Counted from the first letter of the stretch, positions 41,287 to 50,062 are shown. The stretch: DNA of 64,000 bases from G963668185 sp965237445 (GCA_965237445.1 OZ250142.1:1302001-1366000); one strand, 5' to 3'. Program-made: numbers and translations. The notes: generated by a model from the letters alone, not told the origin.

Positions 41287-41585
41287 CGGGGCCCCATCCT
41301 TACCTTCCCCAGCAGACTGGGGAAGGGATTAGAGGTTGCGGGCGGACTGGGGGCCAGGCCAGATGGTTGTCCAGACGACCACGCCTGGATACCCGCCTGC
41401 GGAGAGCTTTGCGTAACTCTAATGACGGATCGAAGTTTCTCTAATTCGACAATACCTCCAACTTGCCATTCCTGCGTCTGGATTCCGGCCTTCGCCGGAA
41501 TGACGGTTATGCAAGAGTCTCCCTTCGCGGGTATGACGGCGGAGTGTAGGCCAGGCCATAGAGGGACGGCCACAGTTCGGACCAC
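41287..41585. repeat. gap with decayed MITE-like and short palindromic repeats
   Basis: Holds CCTTCCCCAGCAGACTGGGG (about 41302), TTTGCGTAACTCTAATGACG, GATTCCGGCCTTCGCCGGAA (a palindromic repeat around 41464) and TATGCAAGAGTCTCCCTTCG. All are fragments of repeat families found elsewhere in the window. No gene. Confidence 0.6.
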
Positions 41586-42962
41586 TTATCCCTCCAGAGC
41601 CGAGGAGACTGCTGCGATCAGGGCGTCGTCCTGGCCGGGCAGAACGGTCCGGGGGTCAAGTAGGAGGCGGCCCGCATCTACTCTGCCCACTACGGGCGGT
41701 GCGCCCGTGCGGAGACGCGCGGCGAGGGCCTGGGCGCCACCCTCGATACTCGCGCCGTCTATGCTCAGCGCCCGCGTAGGGAGCAGCTCGCCTGGGAGGC
41801 TGCCGCCACCGATGGCTGAAGTGCCATCGACCACCGAGGATTGGCCGCCGATCTGCTCATTCCACCGCCGTGCGCGGTACTCCAGGGAGCCGACGGACGC
41901 GCCGATCATCTGCCAGACGGGTACCTTCTGCGGGGCCTCGCGGCGAACGTAATGCAGGAGCGTGGCAGCGAGGGCAGCCAGGCTGAGCTTGTCGATCCTA
42001 ACCGCGCGGGCCAATGGGTGCCTTGCCAGCTTTGCGACCGCATCGTGCTTACCGACGACGAGACCCGCCTGTGGCCCTCCTAGCAGCTTGTCCCCGGAGA
42101 AGAAGACCAGGTCCGCGCCCGCAATTACGCTCTCCTGGACTGTCGGTTCGGGGGCAAGGCCGTACTTGGACGTGTCCAGCAGGCAACCGCTGCCGACGTC
42201 GTGAATTACGGGCACGCCGTACCTGCGGCCGAGGCCAACGAGTGCGGCGATCGTGGGTGCTTCGGTGAAGCCGACGATCTTGAAGTTACTGGAGTGGACG
42301 GAGAGGAGCGCACCGGTCTCCCCGGTCACGGCGGCCTCGTAGTCGCTGAGGTAGGTCTTATTGGTGGTGCCCACGTCCACCAGAACCCCGCCGCTCTGGC
42401 GCAGGACGTCGGGGACCCTGAAGCCGCCGCCTATCTCTACGGCCTCGCCCCTGGAGACGATCACTTCCTTGCCGTGGGCAAGGGCCGCAAGGCCCAGCAT
42501 AACGGCGGAGGCGTTGTTGTTGACGGCCAAGCCGGCCTCGGCGCCGGTGACTTCGGCGAGGAGCCGGCCAAGGTACTCGTTCCGGGAGCCTCGCGTACCG
42601 GTGGCGAGGTCGAACTCAAGGTCGCCGTAGCCTGCGGCCGTGGACGCAACGGCTTCGACGGCTTCGCGGCTGAGCGGGGCGCGTCCGAGGTTGGTGTGGA
42701 CCACAACGCCGGTGGCGTTTATCACGGCCCGGGGCCAGCGGCGCAGACGCTCGGCAGCGCCGGCGAGGACTGCGTCCACGATGGCATCCAAGTCCGGGAC
42801 CGGGACGCCGTTGCTTATGGCATCTCTGGCGACTGCCAGTTCGTCGCGGACGACCTCGACGACCAAGTCCCGGGATACCTCATCGCACAGGTCTTGGATG
42901 GGCGCTTCTGAGAGCACCCGGTCGACGCTGGGAAGCCCGCGGTAGGGAGATTGCGACGCCAT
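41586..42962 (-). CDS. selA: L-seryl-tRNA(Sec) selenium transferase
   Basis: 458 residues, normal for SelA. Converts seryl-tRNA(Sec) to selenocysteyl-tRNA(Sec) with selenophosphate. N-terminal domain YRGLPSVDRVLSEAPIQDL, then RAVINATGVVVHTNLGRAPL, NNNASAVMLGLAALAHGKEV, VSRGEAVEIGGGFRVPDVL, EVGTTNKT-like VDVGTTNKTYLSDYEAA and the PLP lysine in FFSGDKLLGGPQAGLVVG (Lys292). Its presence shows that this organism makes selenocysteine, which supports reading the in-frame TGAs at 32-34 and 59229-59231 as Sec. No selB, selD or tRNA-Sec is seen in the window. Confidence 0.96.
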   Translation of the reverse strand: MASQSPYRGLPSVDRVLSEAPIQDLCDEVSRDLVVEVVRDELAVARDAISNGVPVPDLDAIVDAVLAGAAERLRRWPRAVINATGVVVHTNLGRAPLSREAVEAVASTAAGYGDLEFDLATGTRGSRNEYLGRLLAEVTGAEAGLAVNNNASAVMLGLAALAHGKEVIVSRGEAVEIGGGFRVPDVLRQSGGVLVDVGTTNKTYLSDYEAAVTGETGALLSVHSSNFKIVGFTEAPTIAALVGLGRRYGVPVIHDVGSGCLLDTSKYGLAPEPTVQESVIAGADLVFFSGDKLLGGPQAGLVVGKHDAVAKLARHPLARAVRIDKLSLAALAATLLHYVRREAPQKVPVWQMIGASVGSLEYRARRWNEQIGGQSSVVDGTSAIGGGSLPGELLPTRALSIDGASIEGGAQALAARLRTGAPPVVGRVDAGRLLLDPRTVLPGQDDALIAAVSSALEG

Positions 42963-43029
42963 GGGAGATAGACAGTCCTGAGGCGATTATAGCTGAGTGT
43001 TGGCGTGACGTTCCCGGGTTGAAGTGGAA

Positions 43030-43323
43030 CTAAGGGTAAATGTGGACCCAGGGCGCGAGCTTTGCCACAAGGTCGCTATGGTCCGGAGGTCTGCCTTCGG
43101 AGATGCACCGGTTGATGTACACGATGGTCCTCCCCCAAGTGTCCATGCTGTTCGGGTCGATCCGCAGCTTGCGGATGATGGTCACGGCGTCCATTTCCGC
43201 GTCCATAAATTCGTCCCAGCGTGTAAGAAGGCAGAGGACGAAGCGGTTGACCGCGACTTCGGCGCGCTCTTTGACGAACCGTCTTTCGAGAGACCGCAAT
43301 GAAGAGGGGGTGCGGATTACCAC
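43030..43323 (-). CDS. uncharacterised 97-residue protein beside the HTH gene
   Basis: No family recognised. Mostly helical: LRSLERRFVKERAEVAVNRF, VLCLLTRWDEFMDAEMDAVT and DTWGRTIVYINRCISEGRPP. The start overlaps the end of the upstream HTH gene by seven bases, so the two form an operon. A cytoplasmic partner of the HTH protein is likely. No membrane segment. Confidence 0.6.
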   Translation of the reverse strand: MVIRTPSSLRSLERRFVKERAEVAVNRFVLCLLTRWDEFMDAEMDAVTIIRKLRIDPNSMDTWGRTIVYINRCISEGRPPDHSDLVAKLAPWVHIYP

Positions 43324-43796
43324 TTTGGCACCGTGTTCTTCCTCAGGTTGGTTGCCTCATGGAGCGCGTCGAATCGCTGTTCGAGGCGGTGTCCGTAGTG
43401 GGCCTGCTGGGCATGCTGCAGGATGGTACCGGCGGCACGGAACTTGAGGCGCTTATCATTGGAACGAAGCGACTCGTACAGGACTTCGGCGGCTTCGTAA
43501 GACATGGCCTGAATCTCAGATTCGGCGATGTGGAGGGTCTCCTCACGTAGGGACTGCAGGGCGACCCTGAAGTTCTCGTCCTCGAGCCATCTGTAGAGGG
43601 TGGCGCGTCCGATGCCGGCGGCCCTAGCCTTGGCGGTGAGAGAGCCGGGCCTAAGGAGATGTGGCAGTGCCGATAGCTGCCTTGCGGACAGGTCCTGAGG
43701 GAGCCGCGAGGTCCCAGTGTGCATCAAGTTCGGCCGGGCCGGGGGCTCCTGCTCTTCAAATTGGTCAAGTGTCTCATTTTGTCTATCTTCATTCAT
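43317..43796 (-). CDS. HTH protein resembling small terminase / phBC6A51-like DNA-binding proteins
   Basis: 159 residues. A helix-turn-helix at residues 38-75 (LSALPHLLRPGSLTAKARAA, GIGRATLYRWLEDENFRVAL) is of the type found in phage small terminase subunits and orphan chromosomal relatives. A helical tail (LREETLHIAESEIQAMSYEA, RSNDKRLKFRAAGTILQHAQ) could oligomerise. No phage genes surround it, so it may be a domesticated or regulatory version. It is co-transcribed with the 97-residue protein. Confidence 0.65.
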   Translation of the reverse strand: MNEDRQNETLDQFEEQEPPARPNLMHTGTSRLPQDLSARQLSALPHLLRPGSLTAKARAAGIGRATLYRWLEDENFRVALQSLREETLHIAESEIQAMSYEAAEVLYESLRSNDKRLKFRAAGTILQHAQQAHYGHRLEQRFDALHEATNLRKNTVPKW

Positions 43797-44645
43797 TTTG
43801 TAGCTGTATCCTCCTTAACTACGGGCGCTTTGAAACGTTTACCAATCGGAAACGATGCTTCAACGAGGCGGTTGAGAGCGAAATGAGTACGAGTCTGAGA
43901 ATTTCCCCAGTCGTGGTCAACAAGGCTGACCGATCATGGCGAACGATGCTCTCCGCCGCTAACTTTTCGATGCCAGAACATGTGTGCATAAGTTAAGAGT
44001 AGTACAAGAGTTCGCGCGCGTCAAGAGGTCGCAGGGCGTCATGGTTGAGGCGGCTTCGGAAAGGCCTTTCGACAAGCTGATGGTGTGCGGTGTATTGGGT
44101 AAGTCCCTTCGACGCGCTCCTTCGAAAGGCTCAGGATGGGGACTGGTTGGGAAGGAAGGCGGCGGAGCCGACGCTGGTGCTAGAGCCTGAGACGGAGTAC
44201 TAGGGGGCGGAGCTTCCCGCGGCGCCGACGTCGCGGGGGATCGTGATGGAGAAGGTGCGACAGCTACGGGACCCGGCGATCTTCAGGGATGGGGACGAGG
44301 CGTACCTGCTGTACGCGGTCGCGGGGGAGCAGGGGATCGGGGTGGCGCTGGTGGGGGGGGGGGTAGCGGGCATCCAGCCAATGTTCAACGCCACTTGAGG
44401 GAGAGTCTTAGCCATCTAGGTGCCTGCGGGCTCACAAGCGAGAAAGCTTTGCGGATAGGGTCGCAAGCCGACAAGTCTGCTGACATCCTGAAGAAGCACG
44501 GCTAAATCTCGTGTTGAGGCCATCTACACTGTAATTCTCTCAGCCTTATCTCGAAGAAGATTAACTTGTGAAACTGCTTGAACTGATAGCTCAATGCTAA
44601 TGTGAGGCTTGAGCCGGATAAGCTTTATGGCAACTTGATTGTCAT
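43797..44645. other. gene-poor region with a decayed gene
   Basis: 849 bp without an intact gene. It holds a dispersed-repeat fragment (about 44064-44150, CCTTCGAAAGGCTCAGGATG) and the glycosidase-like remnant (44170-44398). The rest shows no recognised feature. Confidence 0.6.
44170..44398 (+). pseudogene. C-terminal remnant of a GH43/GH32-like five-bladed propeller protein
   Basis: An uninterrupted tail encodes VMEKVRQLRDPAIFRDGDEA, YLLYAVAGEQGIGVALV and ends at TGA near 44398. RDPAIF-DGxxYLLYxVAGEqGI is the typical last blade of family 43/32-like glycoside hydrolase propellers. Upstream, the frame has a TAG between LEPETEY and GAELP, and the body of the gene is missing. An 11-base G run (44353-44363) adds local instability. 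Confidence 0.6.
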
Positions 44646-45086
44646 TTAGAGCAGGAAAGATCTTCTGCAGGTGGAACGCTGTGGATAGACGTTCAAGAAG
44701 CCGAACGTCGTTCCAAGAGAGCTCCTCAGCAAGGCTTCCACTACGCGATCGAATTCAATGGATTTGCTGTGGGGTGAAGCAGTCTTGAGGGTTAACTTGC
44801 CACGAGCTCCTATAGTAAATGAGGGCCCGTAGCCTGGACGCTCCTCTACATCCAATTGCGATCGCGTACGCATCAAGGTCAGATCATTACGTAGCTCAAA
44901 GGAGTAGGGGCCATGTAGGTGAAGCACGAATTCGTACCCAGTTGGTATTTGGAAGAGTTCTTGAAGAAACAAGACACACTTTTGAATGTGAGTGTGGCCA
45001 GCCCAGCTCTTCTTGTTTCGCATCTCCTCGACAAGGTGGCAGATTAAGATCTGTCGTTGTGGCATTTCTATTCGCCGCATACTCAT
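44646..45086 (-). CDS. YwgA-like protein
   Basis: About 146 residues from ATG 45086, whose ATGA overlaps the stop of the HD gene; ATG 45080 is an alternative better spaced from AGGAGG. Matches the YwgA type: QRQILICHLVEEMRNKKSWA, HTHIQKCVLFLQELFQIPTG, YEFVLHLHGPYSFELRNDLT. Function unknown. In Bacillus ywgA sits beside ywfO, an HD phosphohydrolase, and the same pairing is seen here. Local GC content is lower than the genome-wide look of the window, suggesting transfer. Confidence 0.7.
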   Translation of the reverse strand: MSMRRIEMPQRQILICHLVEEMRNKKSWAGHTHIQKCVLFLQELFQIPTGYEFVLHLHGPYSFELRNDLTLMRTRSQLDVEERPGYGPSFTIGARGKLTLKTASPHSKSIEFDRVVEALLRSSLGTTFGFLNVYPQRSTCRRSFLL

Positions 45087-46405
45087 CTTCCTCCTGCTGA
45101 AATTGAGAGGATCTGACCTATTTCCGATTGAAGCCACGTTTTGGCTTGTTCCGAATGGTTGGGGTCTACCAGTACAAACCCGATGTCCACAATGGGTATA
45201 TGTCTTAAGACTACTGACATGGCCCGCGATGATTCAATCTTGTCCTGTGAGTCGATGACAGGAAAGTCGTCGATTGGATCAGACTTTGGAACAAACGACT
45301 TGTAGAGGACGTTGTGGATTCCGTATCTCTCGATACAAGCTTCTGCGACGTTCTTTACTGGCTCTTCGTGATTTGATTCGTGTTCAGGAGCTGTAGTGTA
45401 GACGCGTCGGAAGTGCCCACGATTCACGATTCTCTTAGCATGACGATGTCCTTCAGCAGTTACATTTATAGCGGCGTCACTAATGGCGCCAAGAACCCTA
45501 CTGTCGGTCAGGATCCTGAGTTTGTCCCAAGTTTCCGGGAAATGCCCTCCAGGAAGCCATGCTTGGAGAAACTCCTCTAGATGCATGTCGTACGCAACCC
45601 TAACTTGGTGATAATACACTTGCATGAACATGAAGTATCTTGCTAGAAGGAGAGCTTCAGCGGAGTGGATGCCTCCCGATTCTATGCCTAGAGATAGCGA
45701 ATCGGATTGTTCACTAGCTGGAAGTATTCGCATAGCTTCTATTAGTCGACGGGTCTAATAATGATCGAAGCGGCCGTAAGCCACTCCTGCATGATGCGAA
45801 TCTCGCAAGAGATAGTCCATTCGATCAACGCCGAAAGCTTCTCCACCGATGATTTCGTGAAGTAGCCTTTGCCAGTCTGTGAAGTCTTCCTGCGGCAATA
45901 CTTCCTGACCTACAGAAACTTTGGCAACGTCAAGCGGATTGAGTCTGGGAGTCATGGAATTCAGAATCTCTGACACCGGTCCGTCTAAGATGAGGGACGA
46001 AGTAATCGACTCGTGGTTCTTACCTTCGGGGAGAAGTTCTCTCTCAGCAGCATGGGAGAACGGCAAATGCCCTATATCGTGACACAATGCTGCTATCCTC
46101 AACACTTTACGCCAGTAGAGCTTCTCGTCATCTGGGAAGTTCAGCACGGTGCGCACTGAGTCATGGAAAATGTTGTCTTGCGCTGTGACGATATCGAAAA
46201 CTCTGCCAGCCAACTCCATCACACCTAAGCTATGCTCAAAGCGCTTGTGAGTCGCACCAGGATAGACTAGGTACGACATCGCCAACTGATGAATGTCTCT
46301 GAGCCGTTGAACTGCAGGTGAGTCAAGTACAGTTCGTTCGGATCTGTCCAGCTTGATGAACCCGTGAATGGGATCTCTGATCTCGTGAAATCGCTTAGTG
46401 GCCAG
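45083..46405 (-). pseudogene. YwfO-like HD phosphohydrolase (COG1078), interrupted by TAG
   Basis: Two open stretches in one frame, 46405-45758 and 45754-45083, are separated only by TAG at 45757-45755. Joined they give about 440 residues, the normal YwfO length. N-terminal half: IRDPIHGFIKLDRSERTVLD, YPGATHKRFEHSLGVMELAG and the HD metal site ALCHDIGHLPFSHAAERELL, then GVDRMDYLLRDSHHAGVAYG. The second half has GGIHSAEALLLARYFMFMQV. These enzymes hydrolyse (d)NTPs or related nucleotides. No ATG precedes the first motif, and CTG 46405 is the likeliest start. The nonsense codon probably inactivates it unless it is an assembly error. Confidence 0.75.
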
Positions 46406-47021
46406 AGAGGAATATCCTATCGATTTGAAGAAGTACTCTTGTCCGTAAGGTGCTTATATTAGCACTGGCGTTCGCGTAACGCAAGGAGAAGGAAAATTTT
46501 CAGATATCCAGGCGGTTCCGCCGGGTAAGGGCGCGCGGCGAAGCTCGCGCAACGGCCTCTCGGCAGATAGTGTGCGCTTGGCGTTGGTGCCCTGGCGGTG
46601 CTTGAGTTGGAGCTTCGTGGCCATCTTGCTGAACGGAAGATTTTCACTTTTGTGACTATGCCCTTCCGTCCGTGTTCGCAAGAGAGTTCGACGTTGAAGG
46701 CGGTGGCCACGGGCGGAAACTGCTTGTTGGCACAGTGCGGCTTGTCTCTGTTGATTGAATTTGTCGGTGTGTTTGTACTGCCTCGGCATGTGCACAATGT
46801 ATTGCAGGTAGAGAAACTTCTGCAAATGTGCGAGAGGGGCGGTCCTGCTCGTGTGCATTTTTGGAGGTCCATCTCGCCAAGTGTCGGGACATTCGGAGGG
46901 CGGGAAGTCTTAGATTTCTCGGCTGCGCTCGAAATGACAGGTGGGGGATCCGTGATCTTTCTGGGCGTGAAGTGTAGGGAAGGCCGAATGCCTGAAGTTC
47001 CCCTTCGGCTACCTTCAGGGC
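46406..47021. other. gene-free region
   Basis: No convincing gene on either strand; open frames here (for example 46598-47053 plus) have no recognisable domain. Contains one inverted copy of the GTCATTTCGAGCG repeat (46909-46938). Confidence 0.55.
46909..46938 (-). repeat. dispersed 31-bp repeat (copy 3, inverted)
   Basis: CTTAGATTTCTCGGCTGCGC followed by TCGAAATGAC, the inverse of the sequence at 29931-29962 with one base different. Confidence 0.75.
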
Positions 47022-47618
47022 ATGCACTGGAGAGTGAGATGTCGATTGCGTAGGCTGATCCTGGTTAAGCACTCGATGCCGGACGTGGAGCCCGAGAGGC
47101 CCGCGTCCACCTGGAGCCTTGGAGACACTGGCCGCAGGCGAGCCGAGTTGCTGGCGGTAAGGCTCGACGATTACAGCCCTGACATGATCTGGACCAGCAA
47201 AGAACCTAAGGCGATGGAGACCGCAGAGATAGTTGCAGAGGGCTTTGGAGTGCCTGTCCAAGTCGCGGATGGGCTGGAGGAGCACCACAGGACCGGCGGG
47301 CCGTTCTTGCCAACACAGGGGGAGTTCGAGGCGGCCATCGAAAGATTCTTCTGCGAGCCAGACCGGCTTATGTTCGGAACTGAGACGGCCAACGAGGCCC
47401 TGGACAGGTTTTCATCCGCGATCGATCTGGTAATCGACGGTGTGCGGACGGACACCGTCGTGATAACCCACGGTACGGTAATGACGCTTTATGTTGCACG
47501 CTTGGCGGGTGTTCAGCACATGAGCTTCTGGCGACGGTTGGGGTTGCCTTCGTTTGTTGTGCTAACGCTGCCTGAAATGCAAGTGAGCGAGGTTGTGGAG
47601 AGCGTTGATTCCGAGTAG
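47022..47618 (+). CDS. histidine phosphatase family protein
   Basis: Up to 198 residues; start uncertain, with ATG 47022 used here and GTG 47034 or TTG 47046 possible. Phosphoglycerate mutase-like fold: LILVKHSMP is the catalytic His motif (usually RHG, here KHS), WSLGDTGRRRAELLA, WTSKEPKAMETAEIVAEGFG and the second His in DTVVITHGTVMTLYVARLAG. Acts on phosphoesters in the cytoplasm; substrate unknown. Replacement of Arg by Lys before the catalytic His is a known but uncommon variant. Confidence 0.78.
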   Translation: MHWRVRCRLRRLILVKHSMPDVEPERPASTWSLGDTGRRRAELLAVRLDDYSPDMIWTSKEPKAMETAEIVAEGFGVPVQVADGLEEHHRTGGPFLPTQGEFEAAIERFFCEPDRLMFGTETANEALDRFSSAIDLVIDGVRTDTVVITHGTVMTLYVARLAGVQHMSFWRRLGLPSFVVLTLPEMQVSEVVESVDSE

Positions 47619-47898
47619 GTCCTGAATAGAGGGACGCGGGACTAGGTAGTCACGTCGAAGAAAGGGAGCCGAGTGGCCGCAAGGGGTCGTCTAGCTCAAC
47701 CACTCTTCCAAGGGAGTGATGTCTATGGGGCCAAACGGCCAATTGGGTGCGGGAAGGCTTAGATTCCCTTCAACACGCTCGGGGAGGCCCTTCGACAGGC
47801 CCCTTCGCCAAGCTCAGGACAGTGTCAGGGTGAACGGACTTAAGGCGGGGCACTTCAGCAAGCCTGTTGAAAGGCTTTGGACGGCGTCGGGGCGGGGA

Positions 47899-47918
47899 GG
47901 GCGGTTCGCGAACCGCCC
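47899..47918. repeat. 20-bp perfect palindrome
   Basis: GGGCGGTTCGCGAACCGCCC is its own reverse complement. Such palindromes are common as dispersed repeats in environmental genomes; a role as a DNA-protein site or terminator-like hairpin is unknown. Confidence 0.7.
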
Positions 47919-48040
47919 CTATTCGGACGGGGCGAATGGGCTTGCATCTGACGGGGTCTGGGCACTTGCACAGTCATGGAGGTTCGGCGCTGTTCTTGGG
48001 ACGTGGGCTGCATGAGTGTCGGAGCGCTCGGGCGGGAAGC

Positions 48041-48070
48041 CTTAGATTTCTCGGCTGCGCTCGAAATGAC
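48041..48070 (-). repeat. dispersed 31-bp repeat (copy 4, inverted)
   Basis: CTTAGATTTCTCGGCTGCGC followed by TCGAAATGAC, identical to 46909-46938. Confidence 0.75.
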
Positions 48071-48161
48071 AGATTATGGACTGCGTCGCTCGCTGGCCTA
48101 TCCTTGCCGGGCGCGCGTGCGTACTGCTAGACTTGCGCTTTGATTTTCGTGGCGGGGCCAC

Positions 48162-48770
48162 ATGTACGTCATTGGACTTACGGGCGGCATAGGCACGGGG
48201 AAGACGGCGGTCGCGGACCTGCTCCGGGAGCTTGGAGCGACGGTTGTCGACGCGGACAAGGTGGGGCATGAGGCGTACCGTCCGGGGGCGGATGCATGGC
48301 AGGCGGTGGTTGCCGCGTTTGGCAAGGAGATTCTGACCGAAGGCGACGAGATAGACCGCAAGAGGCTGGGCGCGATCGTATTTGGCGACCCGGCTGAACT
48401 GACCCGGCTGAATTCGATCATGCACCCCAGGATGTACCGGATGATGGAGGAGCGGCTGGATGGGCTCCGATCGGAGGGCTGCAGGGCGGCGGTGGTCGAA
48501 GCGGCGCTGCTGATCGAGGCGGACTGGCAGCCCCTGACTGACGAGGTCTGGGTGGTGACGGCGCCCGAGGAGTATGCGGTGAGCCGGACGGCGGCGAGGT
48601 CTGGGCTGAGCGAGGATGCGGTGCGGGCGAGGATCGCGTCGCAGATGGGGCAGACGGAGCGGGTGCTGCACGCGGACTCGGTGATAGAAAACGACGGAAC
48701 GCCGGAGGACCTGCGGCGCAAGGTGACGGAGACGTGGAACAGGCGGGTCCTGGCGAGGTCGGAAAATTGA
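48162..48770 (+). CDS. coaE: dephospho-CoA kinase
   Basis: 202 residues, normal length. Last step of coenzyme A synthesis, phosphorylating the 3'-OH of dephospho-CoA. P-loop at the start MYVIGLTGGIGTGKTAVADL, VVDADKVGHEAYRPG, FGDPAELTRLNSIMHPRMY, VVEAALLIEADW (CoA-binding lid region) and SQMGQTERVLHADSVIEN. ATG 48162 follows a run of repeats; no operon partner upstream. Confidence 0.93.
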   Translation: MYVIGLTGGIGTGKTAVADLLRELGATVVDADKVGHEAYRPGADAWQAVVAAFGKEILTEGDEIDRKRLGAIVFGDPAELTRLNSIMHPRMYRMMEERLDGLRSEGCRAAVVEAALLIEADWQPLTDEVWVVTAPEEYAVSRTAARSGLSEDAVRARIASQMGQTERVLHADSVIENDGTPEDLRRKVTETWNRRVLARSEN

Positions 48771-48810
48771 AGAAGGTGGCCGGGAGGAGTGTGAACGGCA
48801 GTCGTTATGT

Positions 48811-48931
48811 CACCCTCACCCCTTCGAGGGACTCAGGGCAGGCTCTAGCCATCTCCCATCAAGGGAGAGGGGAGCCGAGGCCCCACCATCAGCCGCCGGT
48901 GGATTCCCGCCTGCGCGGGAATGACGGTATT
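48811..48931. repeat. fragments of dispersed repeats after coaE
   Basis: CACCCCTTCGAGGGACTCAG and CATCTCCCATCAAGGGAGAG are inverted pieces of the MITE-like unit at 22368-23067. GATTCCCGCCTGCGCGGGAA (about 48902) is a separate palindromic repeat. Confidence 0.6.
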
Positions 48932-49041
48932 GGTGAAGGGACAGACGGCGAGCGTACTTGCCCGGTGCGAAGGAATCTAGGCGGTTGATTTCATAGGATC
49001 GTATGGCGGGTCCTGGCCCGCGAGGAGTTGAGCAGACCCGG

Positions 49042-49953
49042 ATGACCCAATCGACAAGAACGCTATACCGCAGCTACATCATCGAGGAGTATCACCTCAC
49101 CGAGGAGCCGTACTACGTGCCGGTGGGGGATGAGATCGAGCTGTTCGAGGCAGCCTACCAGCAAAAGATACCGGTGCTGTTCAAGGGCCCGACGGGCTGC
49201 GGAAAGACCCGGTTCATCGAGTACATGTCGTACCGGATCGGGGCATCGCTGACGAAGGTGAGCCAGACCGGAGGCCCGCAGCCCGAACTGATTGACGCGG
49301 AATCGAACGGCCGTAACGTCCCGCTGGTGACGATCGCGTGCCATGAGGACCTGACGTCGAGCGACCTGGTGGGTCGCTACCTGCTGGAGGGCGCGAGCAC
49401 GGTCTGGATTGACGGCCCGCTGACCCGCGCGGTCAAGGCGGGCGGCATCTGCTACCTGGACGAGATTGTTGAGGCGCGCAAGGATACGACGGTGCTTATC
49501 CACCCGCTGACGGACCACAGGCGCATTCTGCCGGTGGAGAAGCGGGGCGAGCTGCTCGAGGCGGCGGACGGGTTCCTGCTGGTGCTGTCGTACAACCCCG
49601 GATATCAGAGCGCGCTGAAGGACCTGAAGCACAGCACACGCCAACGGTTCGTGGCGCTGGAGTTCGACTACCCGCCTCCGGACATCGAGGCGGAGATAGT
49701 GCAGCACGAGTCGGGCGTGGACGCGGGCACGGCGGGACAGCTCGCGAAGCTGGGCGAGAAGGTCCGCAACCTCCGAGAGCACGGCCTCGGCGAAGGCGCG
49801 AGCACGCGGCTTCTCATTTACGCCGGTCAGATGATCGTGCAGGGGATCAAGCCGCGGCGGGCGTGCCAGGTGGCCGTGAACTGGGCCGTAACCGACGACC
49901 ACTCGGTGCAGAGGAGCATCGAAGAGGTCGTTGGCTCGATATTCGAGGAGTAG
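49042..49953 (+). CDS. CbbQ/NirQ/NorQ-type AAA+ ATPase (MoxR clade)
   Basis: 303 residues from ATG 49042. MoxR-type chaperone ATPase: Walker A VLFKGPTGCGKTRF (residues 46-59), the CbbQ-specific ACHEDLTSSDLVGRYLLEG, Walker B GGICYLDEIVEARKDTTVLI, PLTDHRRILPVEKRGE, and the C-terminal lid ASTRLLIYAGQMIVQG. CbbQ works with the VWA protein CbbO to remodel Rubisco, and NorQ/NirQ with NorD to activate reductases. No Rubisco or nitric oxide reductase is in this window, so the client is unknown. The matching VWA protein is two genes downstream. Confidence 0.88.
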   Translation: MTQSTRTLYRSYIIEEYHLTEEPYYVPVGDEIELFEAAYQQKIPVLFKGPTGCGKTRFIEYMSYRIGASLTKVSQTGGPQPELIDAESNGRNVPLVTIACHEDLTSSDLVGRYLLEGASTVWIDGPLTRAVKAGGICYLDEIVEARKDTTVLIHPLTDHRRILPVEKRGELLEAADGFLLVLSYNPGYQSALKDLKHSTRQRFVALEFDYPPPDIEAEIVQHESGVDAGTAGQLAKLGEKVRNLREHGLGEGASTRLLIYAGQMIVQGIKPRRACQVAVNWAVTDDHSVQRSIEEVVGSIFEE

Positions 49954-50021
49954 CGCACTAGCTGCCGACTCTATGAAGCAGGTCTTATCTGGGGCAGACG
50001 CCGCATCGCTAGAGGCCAGAA

Positions 50022-50062
50022 ACCCCATCCCATCCTTCCCCAGCAGACTGGGGAAGGGGCTG
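50022..50062. repeat. MITE-like hairpin fragment
   Basis: CCTTCCCCAGCAGACTGGGG, the central hairpin of the dispersed repeat, ends only 8 bp before the NUDIX ATG and may affect its translation. Confidence 0.65.

Larger units (their letters stand above)
47619..48161. other. intergenic region with several dispersed repeats
   Basis: No gene. Holds a CCTTCGACAGGCCCCTTCGC repeat near 47788, a 20-bp perfect palindrome (47899-47918) and an inverted copy of the GTCATTTCGAGCG repeat (48041-48070). Confidence 0.6.

Noticed and set aside
42201..42911. Plus-strand frame of 236 codons
   Set aside because: Antisense to selA, whose motifs are unambiguous.
42963..43029. tRNA-Sec or selB next to selA
   Set aside because: The flanks contain no tRNA-like fold and no elongation-factor gene.
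45755..45757. TAG as a pyrrolysine codon
   Set aside because: No pyl genes or methylamine methyltransferase context; HD phosphohydrolases are not Pyl proteins. Nonsense mutation is simpler.
46598..47053. 151-codon plus-strand frame
   Set aside because: Overlaps a dispersed repeat; product has no recognisable domain and changes character midway.
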